A stretch of DNA of 64,000 nucleotides from Acidiphilium sp. C61 (GCF_902712915.1 NZ_CACTIA010000005.1:2702501-2766500); one strand, 5' to 3'. Positions 8,707-18,271 are shown, counted from the first letter of the stretch. Notes: generated from the letters alone by a model not told the origin. Numbers and translations: made by a program.

Positions 8707-9898
8707 GCGCGATCGCGCCGAGCCCCGCGAACAGCGCGCTTGGTGCGGCGCCCGCGTGCAGCAGCACGGTAAGGATCAGGCTCGCCGCGACCATCCCGGC
8801 GGCGGAGAGAATATTCGTCCCCGCCACCGCGCGCGCCCGCGCCTCCGCCGGCGCCCAGGCCTGCACCGCGGCGAAGCTCGGCACCGCGATCACCCCGCCG
8901 CCGAGGGCGACGACGAACAGCAGCGCCAGCGTCACCCCGAACCGGTCGGCCGCCGCCAGCGCCCCCAGCGCCAGCGCCGTGATGCCGACCACCACCGTCC
9001 CGCCCCATGCCGGCGCCAGCGCGATCCGCCCGCGCAGCTGTGACGCTGCCAGGAAACTCCCCGCGCCGATCCCGAGCGAGAACACCGTCAGCCCCAGCGT
9101 CACCGCGCCGGGCCCGCGCAGCAGCGTCGTCCGCGTCAGCACCGGCAGCAGCGTCATGCAGGTGATCCCGGCGAACCAGAACCAGGCGTTGACCAGCGCC
9201 GCCCGCCACAGCGGGGCCGCCCCGCGCAGCGTGCGCAGCAGATCCGCCGCGGCCGCGACCGGGCTCGCGGAGAGTTTCAGCCCCGGCCGCGCCGCCCCCG
9301 GCCGGGGGATCAGCGCCGCCGCCCCGAAGGCGAGCAGGGCGAACCCCATCACCACGGCGCCGAGCAGCCAGGGTGCGCGCGCGCCGAGCAGCCCGCCCAG
9401 CGCCGTCCCCGCCAGGATCGCGAGGAAGGTCGCGAAATCCACCATCGCATTGGCGAGCGGCAGCCGCGCCGTCTCCAGCAGGTCGGGCAGCAGCCCGTAT
9501 TTCACCGGCCCGAACAGCGCCGCCAGCACCCCGAAGGCGAGCAGGGCAGCGAACAGCACCGGCACCGAGCCGGCGAGAAACCCCGCCACCGCGAGCCCCG
9601 CCGCCCCGATCTCGATCCCCTTCACCAATGTCGCGACCCGCGCCTTGTCGAACCGGTCCGCCATCTCGCCGGCAATCCCCGAGCAGAGCAGGAACGGCAG
9701 GATGAACACCCCGCCCGCCAGCGCCACCAGCGCAGGGCTGCCCTTCGCGCGGTACAGGATCAGCACCACCAGCGCGGTCTTGAGGAAATTGTCGTTGAAG
9801 GCGGCGAAGGCCTGGCACCAGAACAGCGGCGCGAAGCGCCGGTCCAGCAGCAGCGCGCCGGGCTTCGCGCCCGAGGGCGCGTCTAGTTTCGCGTTCAG
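8678..9898 (-). CDS. MFS transporter, LplT-like
   Basis: About 406 residues with roughly twelve membrane helices. The N-terminal block RRFAPLFWCQAFAAFNDNFLKTALV and the following GEMADRFDKARV loop are typical of the LplT/Aas-associated MFS branch (lysophospholipid flippases), but no acyltransferase gene is adjacent and the substrate is unproven. The start is uncertain. No ATG, GTG or TTG lies in frame between the first conserved residues and a long non-homologous extension through bolA. The best candidate is CTG at 9898, which overlaps the bolA stop as CTGA. Confidence 0.75.
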   Translation of the reverse strand: MNAKLDAPSGAKPGALLLDRRFAPLFWCQAFAAFNDNFLKTALVVLILYRAKGSPALVALAGGVFILPFLLCSGIAGEMADRFDKARVATLVKGIEIGAAGLAVAGFLAGSVPVLFAALLAFGVLAALFGPVKYGLLPDLLETARLPLANAMVDFATFLAILAGTALGGLLGARAPWLLGAVVMGFALLAFGAAALIPRPGAARPGLKLSASPVAAAADLLRTLRGAAPLWRAALVNAWFWFAGITCMTLLPVLTRTTLLRGPGAVTLGLTVFSLGIGAGSFLAASQLRGRIALAPAWGGTVVVGITALALGALAAADRFGVTLALLFVVALGGGVIAVPSFAAVQAWAPAEARARAVAGTNILSAAGMVAASLILTVLLHAGAAPSALFAGLGAIALSLALAARR

Positions 9899-10188
9899 GC
9901 TTCGTCCGGCGTCTTGAGGTCGAGGCTGAGCGCGTGCAGCCCGGTCTCGAACTCCGCCTTCAGCGCCTCGTTCACCGCCCGCTGCCGCGCCACCCGGTTC
10001 ATCCCCCGGAACGCGCCGGCCACCATCCGCAGCCGGTAATGCGTCTCGCCCGCCTCCGGCGCGTGTCCCGGCCCGGTCATCCGGCCGATATGGCTGGCGT
10101 GTTTCGCGCTGTCGTCCTTCAGGTCGAGCAGGTCGGGGGCGAAGCGTTCGCCGAGGATCGTGCGGATTCTGTCGGATCGTGATGTCAT
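9895..10188 (-). CDS. bolA: BolA family protein
   Basis: A 97-residue BolA-fold protein. BolA proteins partner with monothiol glutaredoxins in iron-sulfur trafficking and can act as regulators. Visible are the helix RIRTILGERFAPDLLDLKDDSAKH, with GETHYRLRMVAGAF carrying the conserved region, and NRVARQRAVNEALKAEF. Divergent from the J-domain gene (74 bp apart), an arrangement common in alphaproteobacteria where bolA, the J-domain gene, cobS and cobT lie together. Confidence 0.9.
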   Translation of the reverse strand: MTSRSDRIRTILGERFAPDLLDLKDDSAKHASHIGRMTGPGHAPEAGETHYRLRMVAGAFRGMNRVARQRAVNEALKAEFETGLHALSLDLKTPDEA

Positions 10189-10262
10189 GGGTGGATTGTG
10201 CGCTGCCGTCGCCCGGTTGCCAAGACGCCGACAAAGGGCAAATTAGCGGACATGACGAGACT

Positions 10263-10850
10263 ATGCCCATGACCCGGACCACCCGCCGCGTGCGCGCCTT
10301 CGCGCCCGACCCGGATGCCCCGGGCCGCGCCTGCGACATGCCCGATTGCGACAAGCCGGGCGAATACCGCGCCCCCCGCTCGCGCGACAATCTGCGCGAC
10401 TGGCACTGGTTCTGCCTTGAACATGTCCGCGCCTACAATGCCGGCTGGGATTACTACAAGGGCATGAGCCCCGGCGAGATCGAGGCGCATCTGCGCGCCG
10501 ACACCGCCTGGCAGCGGCCGACCTGGCCACTCGGCCGCGCCGGCGCCGTGGGCGAGGCGGTGGAGGCCGAACTCGCCGCCTTTTCCGGCATCGGCCGCGC
10601 CCGCCGCCCCGAGCCCGAGCGCGCCCCGCCCGAACTGCGCGAGGCGCTGGATGTGCTCGGCCTCGCCTGGCCGGTTACCCGCGAGGCGGTGCGCACCCGC
10701 TACAAGGAGCTTGCCAAGCGCCACCACCCCGACGCCAATGGCGGCGACCGCAGCGCCGAAGAACGCCTGAAGACGATCAACCTCGCCTACGCGACGCTGC
10801 GTGCCCGCCTGCCGGCCGAGGGGCAGCCCCGCGCCGCGGCCGGCGCCTGA
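10263..10850 (+). CDS. J-domain (DnaJ-like) protein
   Basis: A 195-residue cytoplasmic protein with a C-terminal J domain: LDVLGLAWPVTREAVRTRYKELAKRHHPDANGG, with the HPD tripeptide that stimulates DnaK ATPase, in roughly the last 65 residues. The N-terminal half has a small Cys pair region (CDMPDCDKPGEYRA) and WHWFCLEHVRAYNAGWDYYKGM, a conserved block of this alphaproteobacterial family. The start at 10263 (MPMTRTTRR) is chosen; the frame upstream overlaps bolA. It lies upstream of cobST, 60 bp before cobS. Confidence 0.88.
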   Translation: MPMTRTTRRVRAFAPDPDAPGRACDMPDCDKPGEYRAPRSRDNLRDWHWFCLEHVRAYNAGWDYYKGMSPGEIEAHLRADTAWQRPTWPLGRAGAVGEAVEAELAAFSGIGRARRPEPERAPPELREALDVLGLAWPVTREAVRTRYKELAKRHHPDANGGDRSAEERLKTINLAYATLRARLPAEGQPRAAAGA

Positions 10851-10910
10851 TCCCTTGCGCGCCGCGCCATGGCGAGTAGTCTGACCCCGAGCTGTGAGGA
10901 TGAACGACCG

Positions 10911-11927
10911 ATGAACAATATCGCTGCACTCGCCGAGACCCGCGGCACGCCGACCTCGGCAATCAACCTGCCGGACCGCACCGTCTCGGCGCGCGAAGTC
11001 TTCGGCGTCGATTGCGGCTTCGACATCCCGGCCTTCTCCGAGCGCACCGAACACGTCCCCGAGACCGACGAGAGCTACCGCTTCGACCCCGAGACCACCA
11101 TCGCCATTCTCGCCGGCTTTGCGCTCAACCGCCGGGTGATGATCCAGGGCTATCACGGCACCGGCAAGTCGACGCATATTGAGCAGGTCGCCGCCCGCCT
11201 CAACTGGCCCTGCATCCGCGTCAATCTCGACAGCCACATCTCCCGCATCGACCTCGTCGGCAAGGACGCAATCGTGCTGAAGGACGGCAAGCAGGTTACC
11301 GAATTCCGCGAAGGCCTGCTGCCCTGGGCGCTGCAACACCCCTGCGCGCTGGTGTTCGACGAATACGATGCCGGCCGGCCGGACGTGATGTTCGTGATCC
11401 AGCGCGTGCTGGAGGTCGAGGGCAAGCTCACCCTGCTCGACCAGAACCGCGTGATCCGCCCGCATCCGTCCTTCCGCCTCTTCGCCACCGCCAACACGGT
11501 CGGCCTCGGCGACACGACCGGCCTCTATCACGGCACCCAGCAGATCAACCAGGGCCAGATGGACCGCTGGAACATCGTCGCCACGCTGAACTACCTGCCG
11601 CATGGCCAGGAAGTCTCCATCGTCATGGCCAAGCTCGGCATCACCGAGGCGGACGCGGCGGAGAAGAAGCGGATCGAGAGCATGGTCGCCCTGGCCGATC
11701 TCACCCGTGCCGGCTTCATCAACGGCGACATCTCGACCGTGATGTCCCCGCGCACCGTCATCACCTGGGCCGAGAACGCGCGCATCTTCAACGATGTCGG
11801 CTTCGCCTTCCGCCTTACCTTCCTCAACAAGTGCGACGAGGCCGAGCGCGCCACCGTCGCCGAATATTACCAGCGCTGCTTCAACACGGAGGTTGAAACC
11901 GGCGTGCATCCCCGCCGCGGCGCCTGA
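10911..11927 (+). CDS. cobS: Aerobic cobaltochelatase subunit CobS
   Basis: CobS is the AAA+ ATPase subunit of the CobNST cobaltochelatase that inserts cobalt into hydrogenobyrinic acid a,c-diamide. The 338-residue protein carries Walker A GYHGTGKS at residues 80-87, Walker [12 protein letters not shown] and the [18 protein letters not shown] sensor block. The start [10 protein letters not shown] is preceded by GTGAGGA; a longer frame is ignored. It overlaps cobT by one base (TGATG). cobN is not in the window. Confidence 0.95.
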   Translation: MNNIAALAETRGTPTSAINLPDRTVSAREVFGVDCGFDIPAFSERTEHVPETDESYRFDPETTIAILAGFALNRRVMIQGYHGTGKSTHIEQVAARLNWPCIRVNLDSHISRIDLVGKDAIVLKDGKQVTEFREGLLPWALQHPCALVFDEYDAGRPDVMFVIQRVLEVEGKLTLLDQNRVIRPHPSFRLFATANTVGLGDTTGLYHGTQQINQGQMDRWNIVATLNYLPHGQEVSIVMAKLGITEADAAEKKRIESMVALADLTRAGFINGDISTVMSPRTVITWAENARIFNDVGFAFRLTFLNKCDEAERATVAEYYQRCFNTEVETGVHPRRGA

Positions 11928-13795
11928 TGCCGGCCGAACCCTCCCGCAGCGAGGAATTCAAGCGCGCGACCGCCGGCGCCATGCGCGCCATCGCGGGGTC
12001 GGACGAGGTGCAGGTCGCCTATCAGCCGGGGGCGGCGGGCCTCGCCGGCAAGCGCGCCCGCCTGCCGGCGCCGACCCGTGCCCTGCCGCCGGCCGAGATC
12101 GCCCGGCTGCGCGGCATCGCCGATGCGATGGCGCTGCGCCTGCGCCATCACAACGACGCCATCCACGCCGCCCGCGCCCCGGTCGCCCGCGACGCCCGCG
12201 ATGCCTATGACGCGCTGGAACAGGCCCGCGTCGAAATCGTCGGCGCCGCCCACATGCAGGGCGTCGCCGCCAATCTCCAGCGCAAGCTGAACGAGGATTC
12301 CGAGGCCGAGGGGCTCGACCGGATGAGCCGCGCCGAGCAGCTCTCCACCGCCCAGGCGCTCGGCCTGCTGGCCCGCCAGCGCATGGACCCGGCCTCGATC
12401 CCCGAATCGGCCCGCCATATTCTCGATCTCTGGCGTGACACCCTGACCGGCGATGCCGACCGCGCGCTGGACGAACTCGCCGCCGAACGCGCCGACCAGG
12501 ATGCCTTCGCCCGCGCCGCCCGCCGCCTGCTCGCGGTGATGGACCTCGCCGAGGCGGAGTCCGAGGCCGAGGAGGGCGAGGACAGCGAGGAACAGGGCGA
12601 GCAGGGCGAGCAGTCCCTCGCGCAGGAGAATTCCGGCGAGGGCGAGCCGCAGACCCGCGAGGACGATCAGGACCAACTCGCCGAGGCGCCGGACCAGCTC
12701 GAATCCGAAGCCTCCGACGCCGAGGCCGACGAGGAGACCGACGACGATTCCGCCGCCGCGCCGGACGAGGCGCCCGCCGGCCCGCAGCAGCGCCGCAAGC
12801 CGGTCGAGGACGAGAGCGGCGCGGCCTACCACGCCTATACCCGCGCCTTCGACGAGGAGGTCAGCGCCGCCCAGCTTTGCGATCCCGAGGAACTTTCCCG
12901 CCTGCGCCAGCAGCTCGACCAGCAGCTCCAGCATCTGCACGGCGTGGTCTCGAAGCTCGCCAACCGCCTGCAACGCCGCCTGCTCGCCCAGCAGCAGCGC
13001 GCCTGGGATTTCGACCTCGAGGAAGGCCTGCTCGATGTCGGCCGCCTCGCCCGCGTCGTTGCCGACCCGCTGCTGCCGCTCTCCTTCAAGCGCGAGCGCG
13101 AGATGGAATTCCGCGACACGGTGGTGACCCTGCTGATCGACAATTCCGGCTCGATGCGCGGCCGGCCGATCTCGGTTGCCGCCATGTGCGGCGACATTCT
13201 CGCCCGCACGCTGGAGCGCTGCGCGGTGAAGGTCGAAATCCTCGGCTTCACCACCCGCGCCTGGAAGGGCGGGCAGAGCCGCGAGAAATGGGTGGCGGAC
13301 GGCAAGCCGCGCAATCCCGGCCGGCTGAACGACCTCCGCCACATCATCTACAAGGCGGCGGACGAGCCCTGGCGCCGCGCCCGCCGCAATCTCGGCCTGA
13401 TGCTGCGCGAGGGGCTGCTCAAGGAAAACATCGACGGCGAGGCCCTGGCCTGGGCCTATCGTCGCCTCTGCGCCCGGCCCGAGCACCGCCGCATCCTGAT
13501 GGTGATCTCCGATGGCGCGCCGGTCGATGATTCCACCCTCTCGGTCAACCAGGGCAGCTACCTCGAACGCCATCTGCGCGACGTGATCCGCGACATCGAA
13601 AGCCGCGACTTCGTCGAACTCGTCGCCATCGGCATCGGCCACGACGTCACGCGCTACTACCGCCGCGCCGTCACCCTGGTCGATGCCGAGGAACTCGGCG
13701 GCACGATGATGAAGAAACTCGCCGAACTGTTCGACCAGGACGCCGCCGAAAGCTGGGCCCGCACCGCCGCCCTCCGCGCCCCGCTGGTCGCCTGA
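11927..13795 (+). CDS. cobT: Aerobic cobaltochelatase subunit CobT
   Basis: CobT works with CobS as the chaperone-like ATPase complex of cobaltochelatase. The 622-residue protein has an N-terminal helical domain, a long highly acidic linker (about residues 205-285, mostly Glu/Asp/Gln), and a C-terminal von Willebrand factor A domain with the MIDAS motif DNSGS at 405-409 and later [10 protein letters not shown]. Length is normal for CobT. Translationally coupled to cobS. Its product is relevant to the cobalamin-dependent MetH encoded at 25 kb. Confidence 0.95.
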   Translation: MPAEPSRSEEFKRATAGAMRAIAGSDEVQVAYQPGAAGLAGKRARLPAPTRALPPAEIARLRGIADAMALRLRHHNDAIHAARAPVARDARDAYDALEQARVEIVGAAHMQGVAANLQRKLNEDSEAEGLDRMSRAEQLSTAQALGLLARQRMDPASIPESARHILDLWRDTLTGDADRALDELAAERADQDAFARAARRLLAVMDLAEAESEAEEGEDSEEQGEQGEQSLAQENSGEGEPQTREDDQDQLAEAPDQLESEASDAEADEETDDDSAAAPDEAPAGPQQRRKPVEDESGAAYHAYTRAFDEEVSAAQLCDPEELSRLRQQLDQQLQHLHGVVSKLANRLQRRLLAQQQRAWDFDLEEGLLDVGRLARVVADPLLPLSFKREREMEFRDTVVTLLIDNSGSMRGRPISVAAMCGDILARTLERCAVKVEILGFTTRAWKGGQSREKWVADGKPRNPGRLNDLRHIIYKAADEPWRRARRNLGLMLREGLLKENIDGEALAWAYRRLCARPEHRRILMVISDGAPVDDSTLSVNQGSYLERHLRDVIRDIESRDFVELVAIGIGHDVTRYYRRAVTLVDAEELGGTMMKKLAELFDQDAAESWARTAALRAPLVA

Positions 13796-13837
13796 GGCGC
13801 GGCGCGGCCGCTCAATCCGCCCGAGCGGCGTGGCCGC

Positions 13838-14887
13838 TCAATCGGCCGACGTCAGCCGGAACTCGATCCGCCGGTTCTGCGCGAGGTCCTTCGGCGTATC
13901 GCCCGTGGCGATCGGGTGGTTCGCGCCGAACCCGGCGGCCACCACGCGGTTCTTCGACACCCCGTCCGCGATCAGCAGGTGCAGCACGGAAAGCGCGCGC
14001 GCCGCCGAGAGATCGAAATTGTCCTTATACGGCCCGCCGGTGATCGCCTCCTTGTCGGCGTAGCCGGTGACGCTCAGCACCCAGTTGATCTTGGCGGGGA
14101 TCTTCGGCGCGATCGTCTCGATCGCCTGCGCCACCTTCGCGATCTCCGCCTTGCCCGTGGCCGAAAGCTGCGCCGAGTCGGAGGGGAACAGCACCGCGCT
14201 CTCGAACACGAAGCGGTCGCCCACCACCTTGATGTCCTTCTGCCCCGCCAGCGCCTGGCGCAGCACGCCGAAGAACTCGCTGCGATACTGTTCGAGCGAC
14301 TGCACCTTGCGCGCCAGCGCCTCGTTCAGCTGCTTGCCGAGATCGGCGATCTGCACATGCTCGGCCTGGTCCTTCTTCTGCGCCGCATCGAGTGCGGCGG
14401 CGATCGTCGCGAGTTGCAGCCGCAGCGCCGCGATCTGCTGGTTGAGCAGGCTGACGGTCGCGATCTCCTGCGCGTTCAGCTCCACCTGCCCGGAGAGCTT
14501 GCCGCCCGTCGCGGCGACGGCGGCGCCAAGGGTCGCGGTCTTCGCGCTTAGCGCCGCATTCGCCGAATTCAGCGTCGAATTCGCCGCCATCAACGCCGCT
14601 TCCCGCGTCTTCGTCGCCTTCATCAGCGCGGCCATGCTGGACAGTTCGTCCTGCAGCGAGGCCGTCTTCGCCTTCTGCAAGGCCAGCACCTGCGAAAGCT
14701 GGGCGATCTCGCTGCGCAGCGCGCCGATCGTCTTGTTCCGGCTCGACAGCGCCACCGAGAGAAACGCCTCCGCCAGCACAAACACGAGCAGCACGAAAAT
14801 CGTCACCATCAGCAGGGTCGACAGCGCGTCGACATAGCCCGGCCAGATCTCCAGCCCGTTATTGCGGCCGCGAATGGTGCGCGCCAT
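13838..14887 (-). CDS. MotB/OmpA-like stator-type protein
   Basis: A 349-residue inner-membrane protein with the layout of a MotB-type subunit. A short cytoplasmic N-terminus leads to one membrane helix containing an Asp at its start (Asp20 in WPGYVDALSTLL, comparable to the proton-binding Asp of MotB). A long Ala/Leu/Gln coiled coil follows (about 50-205), and then an OmpA-like peptidoglycan-binding domain (VTGYADKEAI, LSAARALSVLHLL, GFGANHPIATGD, NRRIEFRL). It pairs with the MotA/ExbB-like gene three bases upstream. No flagellar genes are near, so a separate role (envelope energy transduction or a ZorAB-like unit) is possible. Confidence 0.85.
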   Translation of the reverse strand: MARTIRGRNNGLEIWPGYVDALSTLLMVTIFVLLVFVLAEAFLSVALSSRNKTIGALRSEIAQLSQVLALQKAKTASLQDELSSMAALMKATKTREAALMAANSTLNSANAALSAKTATLGAAVAATGGKLSGQVELNAQEIATVSLLNQQIAALRLQLATIAAALDAAQKKDQAEHVQIADLGKQLNEALARKVQSLEQYRSEFFGVLRQALAGQKDIKVVGDRFVFESAVLFPSDSAQLSATGKAEIAKVAQAIETIAPKIPAKINWVLSVTGYADKEAITGGPYKDNFDLSAARALSVLHLLIADGVSKNRVVAAGFGANHPIATGDTPKDLAQNRRIEFRLTSAD

Positions 14888-14890
14888 GGC

Positions 14891-16024
14891 TTAGCCCTTC
14901 GCCTCGTCGAACCGCGCCGCCACGGTTCTGGTCAGGATCTTGAGATCGTGGCGCAGATCGGCCAGGCCCTGCACGCGGCCCTGTTCCGCCTCGGCGATCA
15001 GCCGCGCCATCAGCAGCTCGATATTGCGCAGATGCGCCCGCGCGACCTCGCCACCATTGCGCTCCTCGCCCCGCTCGACGAGGCGCGAGAGTGCCGCAAC
15101 CCCTTCGCCCACCCGCAGCATCACCCGCTGCGAGGCCTGGATCGATTCCGCCAGCACCGCCATCCGCTCGCTCAGCGCCAGTATGGTCTGTGCCGTCTCG
15201 CCGCTTCTCTCCTCGCTGCGCATCAGCAGACGCTGCAGCGCCTCGACATTCTCGGCGCTCTGCTCAAGCACCGCCTGCACATAGGCCGGCAGTCCGCCCT
15301 CGGCCTCGGCGGCCATCGCGCCGCTCGAAACCCGGGTCAGCCCGGCGAGCCACTCCTCCAATTCGTTGAAGAAGCGCGTCATCGCCTGGCCCGCGGTCAG
15401 GTCGAGGAAGCCGAGGATCAACGCCCCCGACAATCCGAACATCGAGGAGGAAAACGCCGTGCCCATTCCCGCCAGCGGCCCGGCCAGCCCGGCCTTGAGC
15501 TGGGCGAACATGCCGTTCACATCCCCGCCCGCGAGGTTCATCGCCGCGATCACCGCGGCAACCGCGTGCACCGTCTTCAGCAGGCCCCAGAACGTCCCGA
15601 GCAGGCCGAGAAAGATCATCACGCCGGTGACGTAACGCGAGGTCTCGCGGCTTTCGTCGAGCCGGCTGGCGATGCCATCGAGCATGGTGCGCATGCTCGC
15701 GACCGAGAGCGTCACCCGCCGCCCGTCATCCTGCCGGTCGCCGAACATCCGCGCCATCGGCAGCAGCAGCCGCGGCTTCGGCCCCTGCTCGATCGAGGCG
15801 CGCGAGCGCTGGAACCGCTCCACCCAGTCCACTTCCGGGCTCAGCCGCATCACCTGCCGCAGATTCCAGAAAACCCCGAACACCTCGACCAGCGCGATCA
15901 CCGAATTGACCACCGGATTGGCAAGGAAGAAGGATTTCAGCACCGGTGCGAGAAATGCGGCCAGGCCATAGACCACCACCAGAAACACCAGCATGCGGAT
16001 CAGGTAGCTGTTCGGGCGGGTCAT
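14891..16024 (-). CDS. MotA/TolQ/ExbB-like proton channel protein
   Basis: A 377-residue membrane protein. Two hydrophobic segments near the N-terminus (about 10-50) are followed by a cytoplasmic loop, the conserved VTGVMIFLGLLGTFWGLLKTV helix (about 130-150) and AGPLAGMGTAFSSSMFGLSGALILGFLDL, the MotA/ExbB core with its conserved small and polar residues. The last 130 residues are soluble and probably helical. It forms the channel half of a unit with the MotB/OmpA-like gene downstream. The 12-bp gap from the OmpA-like gene upstream suggests one three-gene transcript. Confidence 0.85.
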   Translation of the reverse strand: MTRPNSYLIRMLVFLVVVYGLAAFLAPVLKSFFLANPVVNSVIALVEVFGVFWNLRQVMRLSPEVDWVERFQRSRASIEQGPKPRLLLPMARMFGDRQDDGRRVTLSVASMRTMLDGIASRLDESRETSRYVTGVMIFLGLLGTFWGLLKTVHAVAAVIAAMNLAGGDVNGMFAQLKAGLAGPLAGMGTAFSSSMFGLSGALILGFLDLTAGQAMTRFFNELEEWLAGLTRVSSGAMAAEAEGGLPAYVQAVLEQSAENVEALQRLLMRSEERSGETAQTILALSERMAVLAESIQASQRVMLRVGEGVAALSRLVERGEERNGGEVARAHLRNIELLMARLIAEAEQGRVQGLADLRHDLKILTRTVAARFDEAKG

Positions 16025-16036
16025 GATCGCTCCTGT

Positions 16037-16726
16037 TCAGGGAAGGGTGCTCAGCGTCACGCGGTCATCCGGCGTGCCCGGCACATCGCCGAGCGCCTGG
16101 ACGATGATCCGCTGCGCCGGAATGCCGGACGCCACCAGCAGGTCGCGCACCGCGAGCCCCCGCCGCAGCGCCAGCCGCCGGCCGACCGAGGGGTCATCCG
16201 CGCGGCCCGGCGCGGTTGCCCGCACCAGAAACCGCATCCCGCGCGGCCGGGGTGCTGCGAGAAACCGCTTTACCGACGCGACTGACGCCGGACCAGGCGC
16301 GGCGGCATCGCCCGGAAACACGATCGCGAGCGGCACGGGGGCGACGGGCTTTGCCGGCAGCGACGGTTTGGGTGGCGAAGGCTGGGGCGGCGACGGTTGG
16401 GGCGGGGCAGGGGACGCCTTCGCCCCCGCGGGCGGCGGTAGCGGTAGCGGTGGCGGCAGCTTCAGCCGCGCCGCCGCCGGATGCGACGCCGCGGGATGCG
16501 ACGCCGCGGGATGTCTGCGCGCGTGATGCTCCACCGTGCGATGCGTCACCGCGCGATGCTTCGCCATGCGATGCGTCACCGCGCGATCCGGCGTTGCGTG
16601 AGGCGCCGGCGCCGGGCCGCCAAGCTGCCGCAGCGCCTGCGGGTTGACGACAACCTGCGCCCGCACCGGAACCATGAGGCTCACCGCGGCCGCCGCGCAC
16701 GCCGCAAGGAGAAAACCCTGTCGCAT
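16037..16726 (-). CDS. Secreted Pro/Ala/His-rich protein with C-terminal OmpA-like domain
   Basis: A 229-residue product starting with a clear signal peptide (MRQGFLLAACAAAAVSLMVPVRAQ). A low-complexity linker follows: a His/Arg/Ala stretch with HPAAS repeats, then a Pro-rich part with PQPSPPQPSPPKPS. The C-terminal ~85 residues resemble an OmpA/MotB domain (RRLALRRGLAVRDLLVASGIP, RIIVQALGDVPGTPDDRVTLS), though several of the usual peptidoglycan-binding residues are not obvious. First gene of the three-gene MotA/MotB-like unit; I infer a periplasmic or cell-wall partner. Confidence 0.7.
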   Translation of the reverse strand: MRQGFLLAACAAAAVSLMVPVRAQVVVNPQALRQLGGPAPAPHATPDRAVTHRMAKHRAVTHRTVEHHARRHPAASHPAASHPAAARLKLPPPLPLPPPAGAKASPAPPQPSPPQPSPPKPSLPAKPVAPVPLAIVFPGDAAAPGPASVASVKRFLAAPRPRGMRFLVRATAPGRADDPSVGRRLALRRGLAVRDLLVASGIPAQRIIVQALGDVPGTPDDRVTLSTLP

Positions 16727-16788
16727 TCCGCGCGACACTAGCGCATGTCTCCCATGCCGCTCAATGCCGGCCCGGTCCCTGACCCGGC

Positions 16789-17616
16789 TCAGGCCTTCGC
16801 GCTCTCCAGCGCCGAGCCGACCAGCTCGCGCAGCCGCGGATGGATATGCGGATTGCCGGCGACGATGTCGCCGCTCAGCGCGTCGCTGCCATCCGGTGCG
16901 GTGGCATAGCCGCCCGCCTCGCGCACCATGAGCGCGCCGGCGGCGATATCCCATAAATGGGTGCCGAATTCCCAATAGCCCTCATACCGCCCGGCCGCCG
17001 TCCAGGCGAGGTCGAGCGAGGCCGCGCCCACCCGCCGCACGCCCGCCGTCTCCGGCATCAGCGCGCCGAGCACGCGGGCGAAGGCGAGGCGGTTGCGCGG
17101 CGCCGTGCGGGCGAAGGGGATACCCGTCGCGAACAGCGCGGCCGACCAGTCCCGCCGCGACGAGACGCGCAGCCGGCGGTCGTTCAGATAGGTGCCGACG
17201 CCCTTTTCGGCCCAGAACAGCTCGTCGAGCGCCGGCGCCATCACCAGGCCGGCGACGATCTCGCTGCCGCCATCCGGCAGCCGCTTCTCCAGCGCGATCG
17301 AGATCGCCCAGTTCGGAATCGCGTGCAGGAAATTGGTCGTCCCGTCGAGCGGATCGACGATCCACCGCCAGGCCCAGTTCTCCGAGCCATGCGCCCCGCT
17401 TTCCTCCATCAGGAAAGCGTAGCCGGGTCGCGCGCGCTCCAGTTCCTCGCGGATGGTCTGCTCGGCGCGCATGTCCGCCTGGCTGACGAAGTCGGACGGC
17501 CCCTTCACCGAGACCTGCAGATGCTCGACCTCGTTGAAATCGCGGACCAGCCGACGCGCGGCCTTCTGGGCCGCGGCGACCATGATGGTCATGTGCGCGG
17601 AATGGCGGGGTGTCAT
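16789..17616 (-). CDS. suhB: Inositol monophosphatase family protein
   Basis: A 275-residue Mg-dependent phosphatase of the IMPase superfamily. Family metal-binding motifs are present: the MEES Glu pair, WIVDPLDGTTNFLH (about residues 85-98), and the C-terminal WDIAAGALMVREAGG. Substrates may be inositol-1-phosphate or related phosphates; SuhB also modulates transcription in E. coli. It follows efp on the same strand with a candidate terminator between. Confidence 0.88.
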   Translation of the reverse strand: MTPRHSAHMTIMVAAAQKAARRLVRDFNEVEHLQVSVKGPSDFVSQADMRAEQTIREELERARPGYAFLMEESGAHGSENWAWRWIVDPLDGTTNFLHAIPNWAISIALEKRLPDGGSEIVAGLVMAPALDELFWAEKGVGTYLNDRRLRVSSRRDWSAALFATGIPFARTAPRNRLAFARVLGALMPETAGVRRVGAASLDLAWTAAGRYEGYWEFGTHLWDIAAGALMVREAGGYATAPDGSDALSGDIVAGNPHIHPRLRELVGSALESAKA

Positions 17617-17631
17617 GGCTTGCTACTCCGG

Positions 17632-17662
17632 AAAACGGTCGGGCGCGGCGGTGGCGCCGCGC
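17632..17662 (-). terminator. Candidate terminator after efp
   Basis: On the minus strand, an 8-bp GC stem GCGCGGCG/CGCCGCGC with a 4-base loop lies just past the efp stop, followed by TTTT seven bases later. Confidence 0.5.
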
Positions 17663-17668
17663 GCGGCC

Positions 17669-18235
17669 TCAGCCCTTGGCCCGCTCGACGTAGGTCGAAT
17701 CCTCGGTGCGGACGACGATACGCTCGCCCGCCTCGATGAAGGGCGGCACCATCACCTTCACGCCGTTGGACAGCTTCGCCGGCTTGTAGGACGAGGAGGC
17801 GGTCTGCCCCTTCACCACCGGATCGGCCTCGACGATCTCCAGCGTCACCGTCGCCGGCAGGTGGATGCCGACCGGGTCGCCCTCCACGAGGTCGATGATC
17901 ACCGACATGTTGTCCTGCAGGAACGGCGCCTGGTCGCCGAGCAATTCGGCCGGCACCAGAAACTGCTCGAACGTCTCGCCATCCATCAGCACGAGATTGT
18001 CGCCGTCGGTGTAGGAATAGGTATAGTCGCGGTTGTCCGTCATCAGCCGCTCGACCGTGTCGGCGGTGCGCCAGCGCTCGTTGGTCTTGTTCCCGGTCTT
18101 GAGGTCGCGCATCTCCACCTGGATGAACGCGCCGCCCTTGCCCGGGGTGATGATCTGCTGCTTGAGCACCGTCCAGCGGCGACCATCATGCTCGATCACC
18201 TGGCCGGCGCGGATCAGATTCGCCTGCTGCTTCAT
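17669..18235 (-). CDS. efp: Elongation factor P
   Basis: EF-P relieves ribosome stalling at polyproline. The 188-residue, three-OB-fold protein has the loop TPGKGGAF (Lys33), where the tip Lys is the site of modification in many bacteria, and the C-terminal signature region LSNGVKVMVPPFIEAGERIVV. Start and length are normal. No epmA or epmB homologue is next to it. Confidence 0.96.
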   Translation of the reverse strand: MKQQANLIRAGQVIEHDGRRWTVLKQQIITPGKGGAFIQVEMRDLKTGNKTNERWRTADTVERLMTDNRDYTYSYTDGDNLVLMDGETFEQFLVPAELLGDQAPFLQDNMSVIIDLVEGDPVGIHLPATVTLEIVEADPVVKGQTASSSYKPAKLSNGVKVMVPPFIEAGERIVVRTEDSTYVERAKG

Positions 18236-18271
18236 GAAATGACACCCGATCTTGGATAAGGATGGGGCGGC

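Noticed and set aside
11867..13642. Minus-strand open frame over cobT
   Set aside because: Shadow of cobT; low-complexity with no membrane or domain pattern that fits a real product.
13838..16726. A complete Zorya defence system
   Set aside because: A ZorAB-like pair is possible but no ZorC, ZorD or ZorE-like nuclease/helicase gene is adjacent; neighbours are cobT and suhB.
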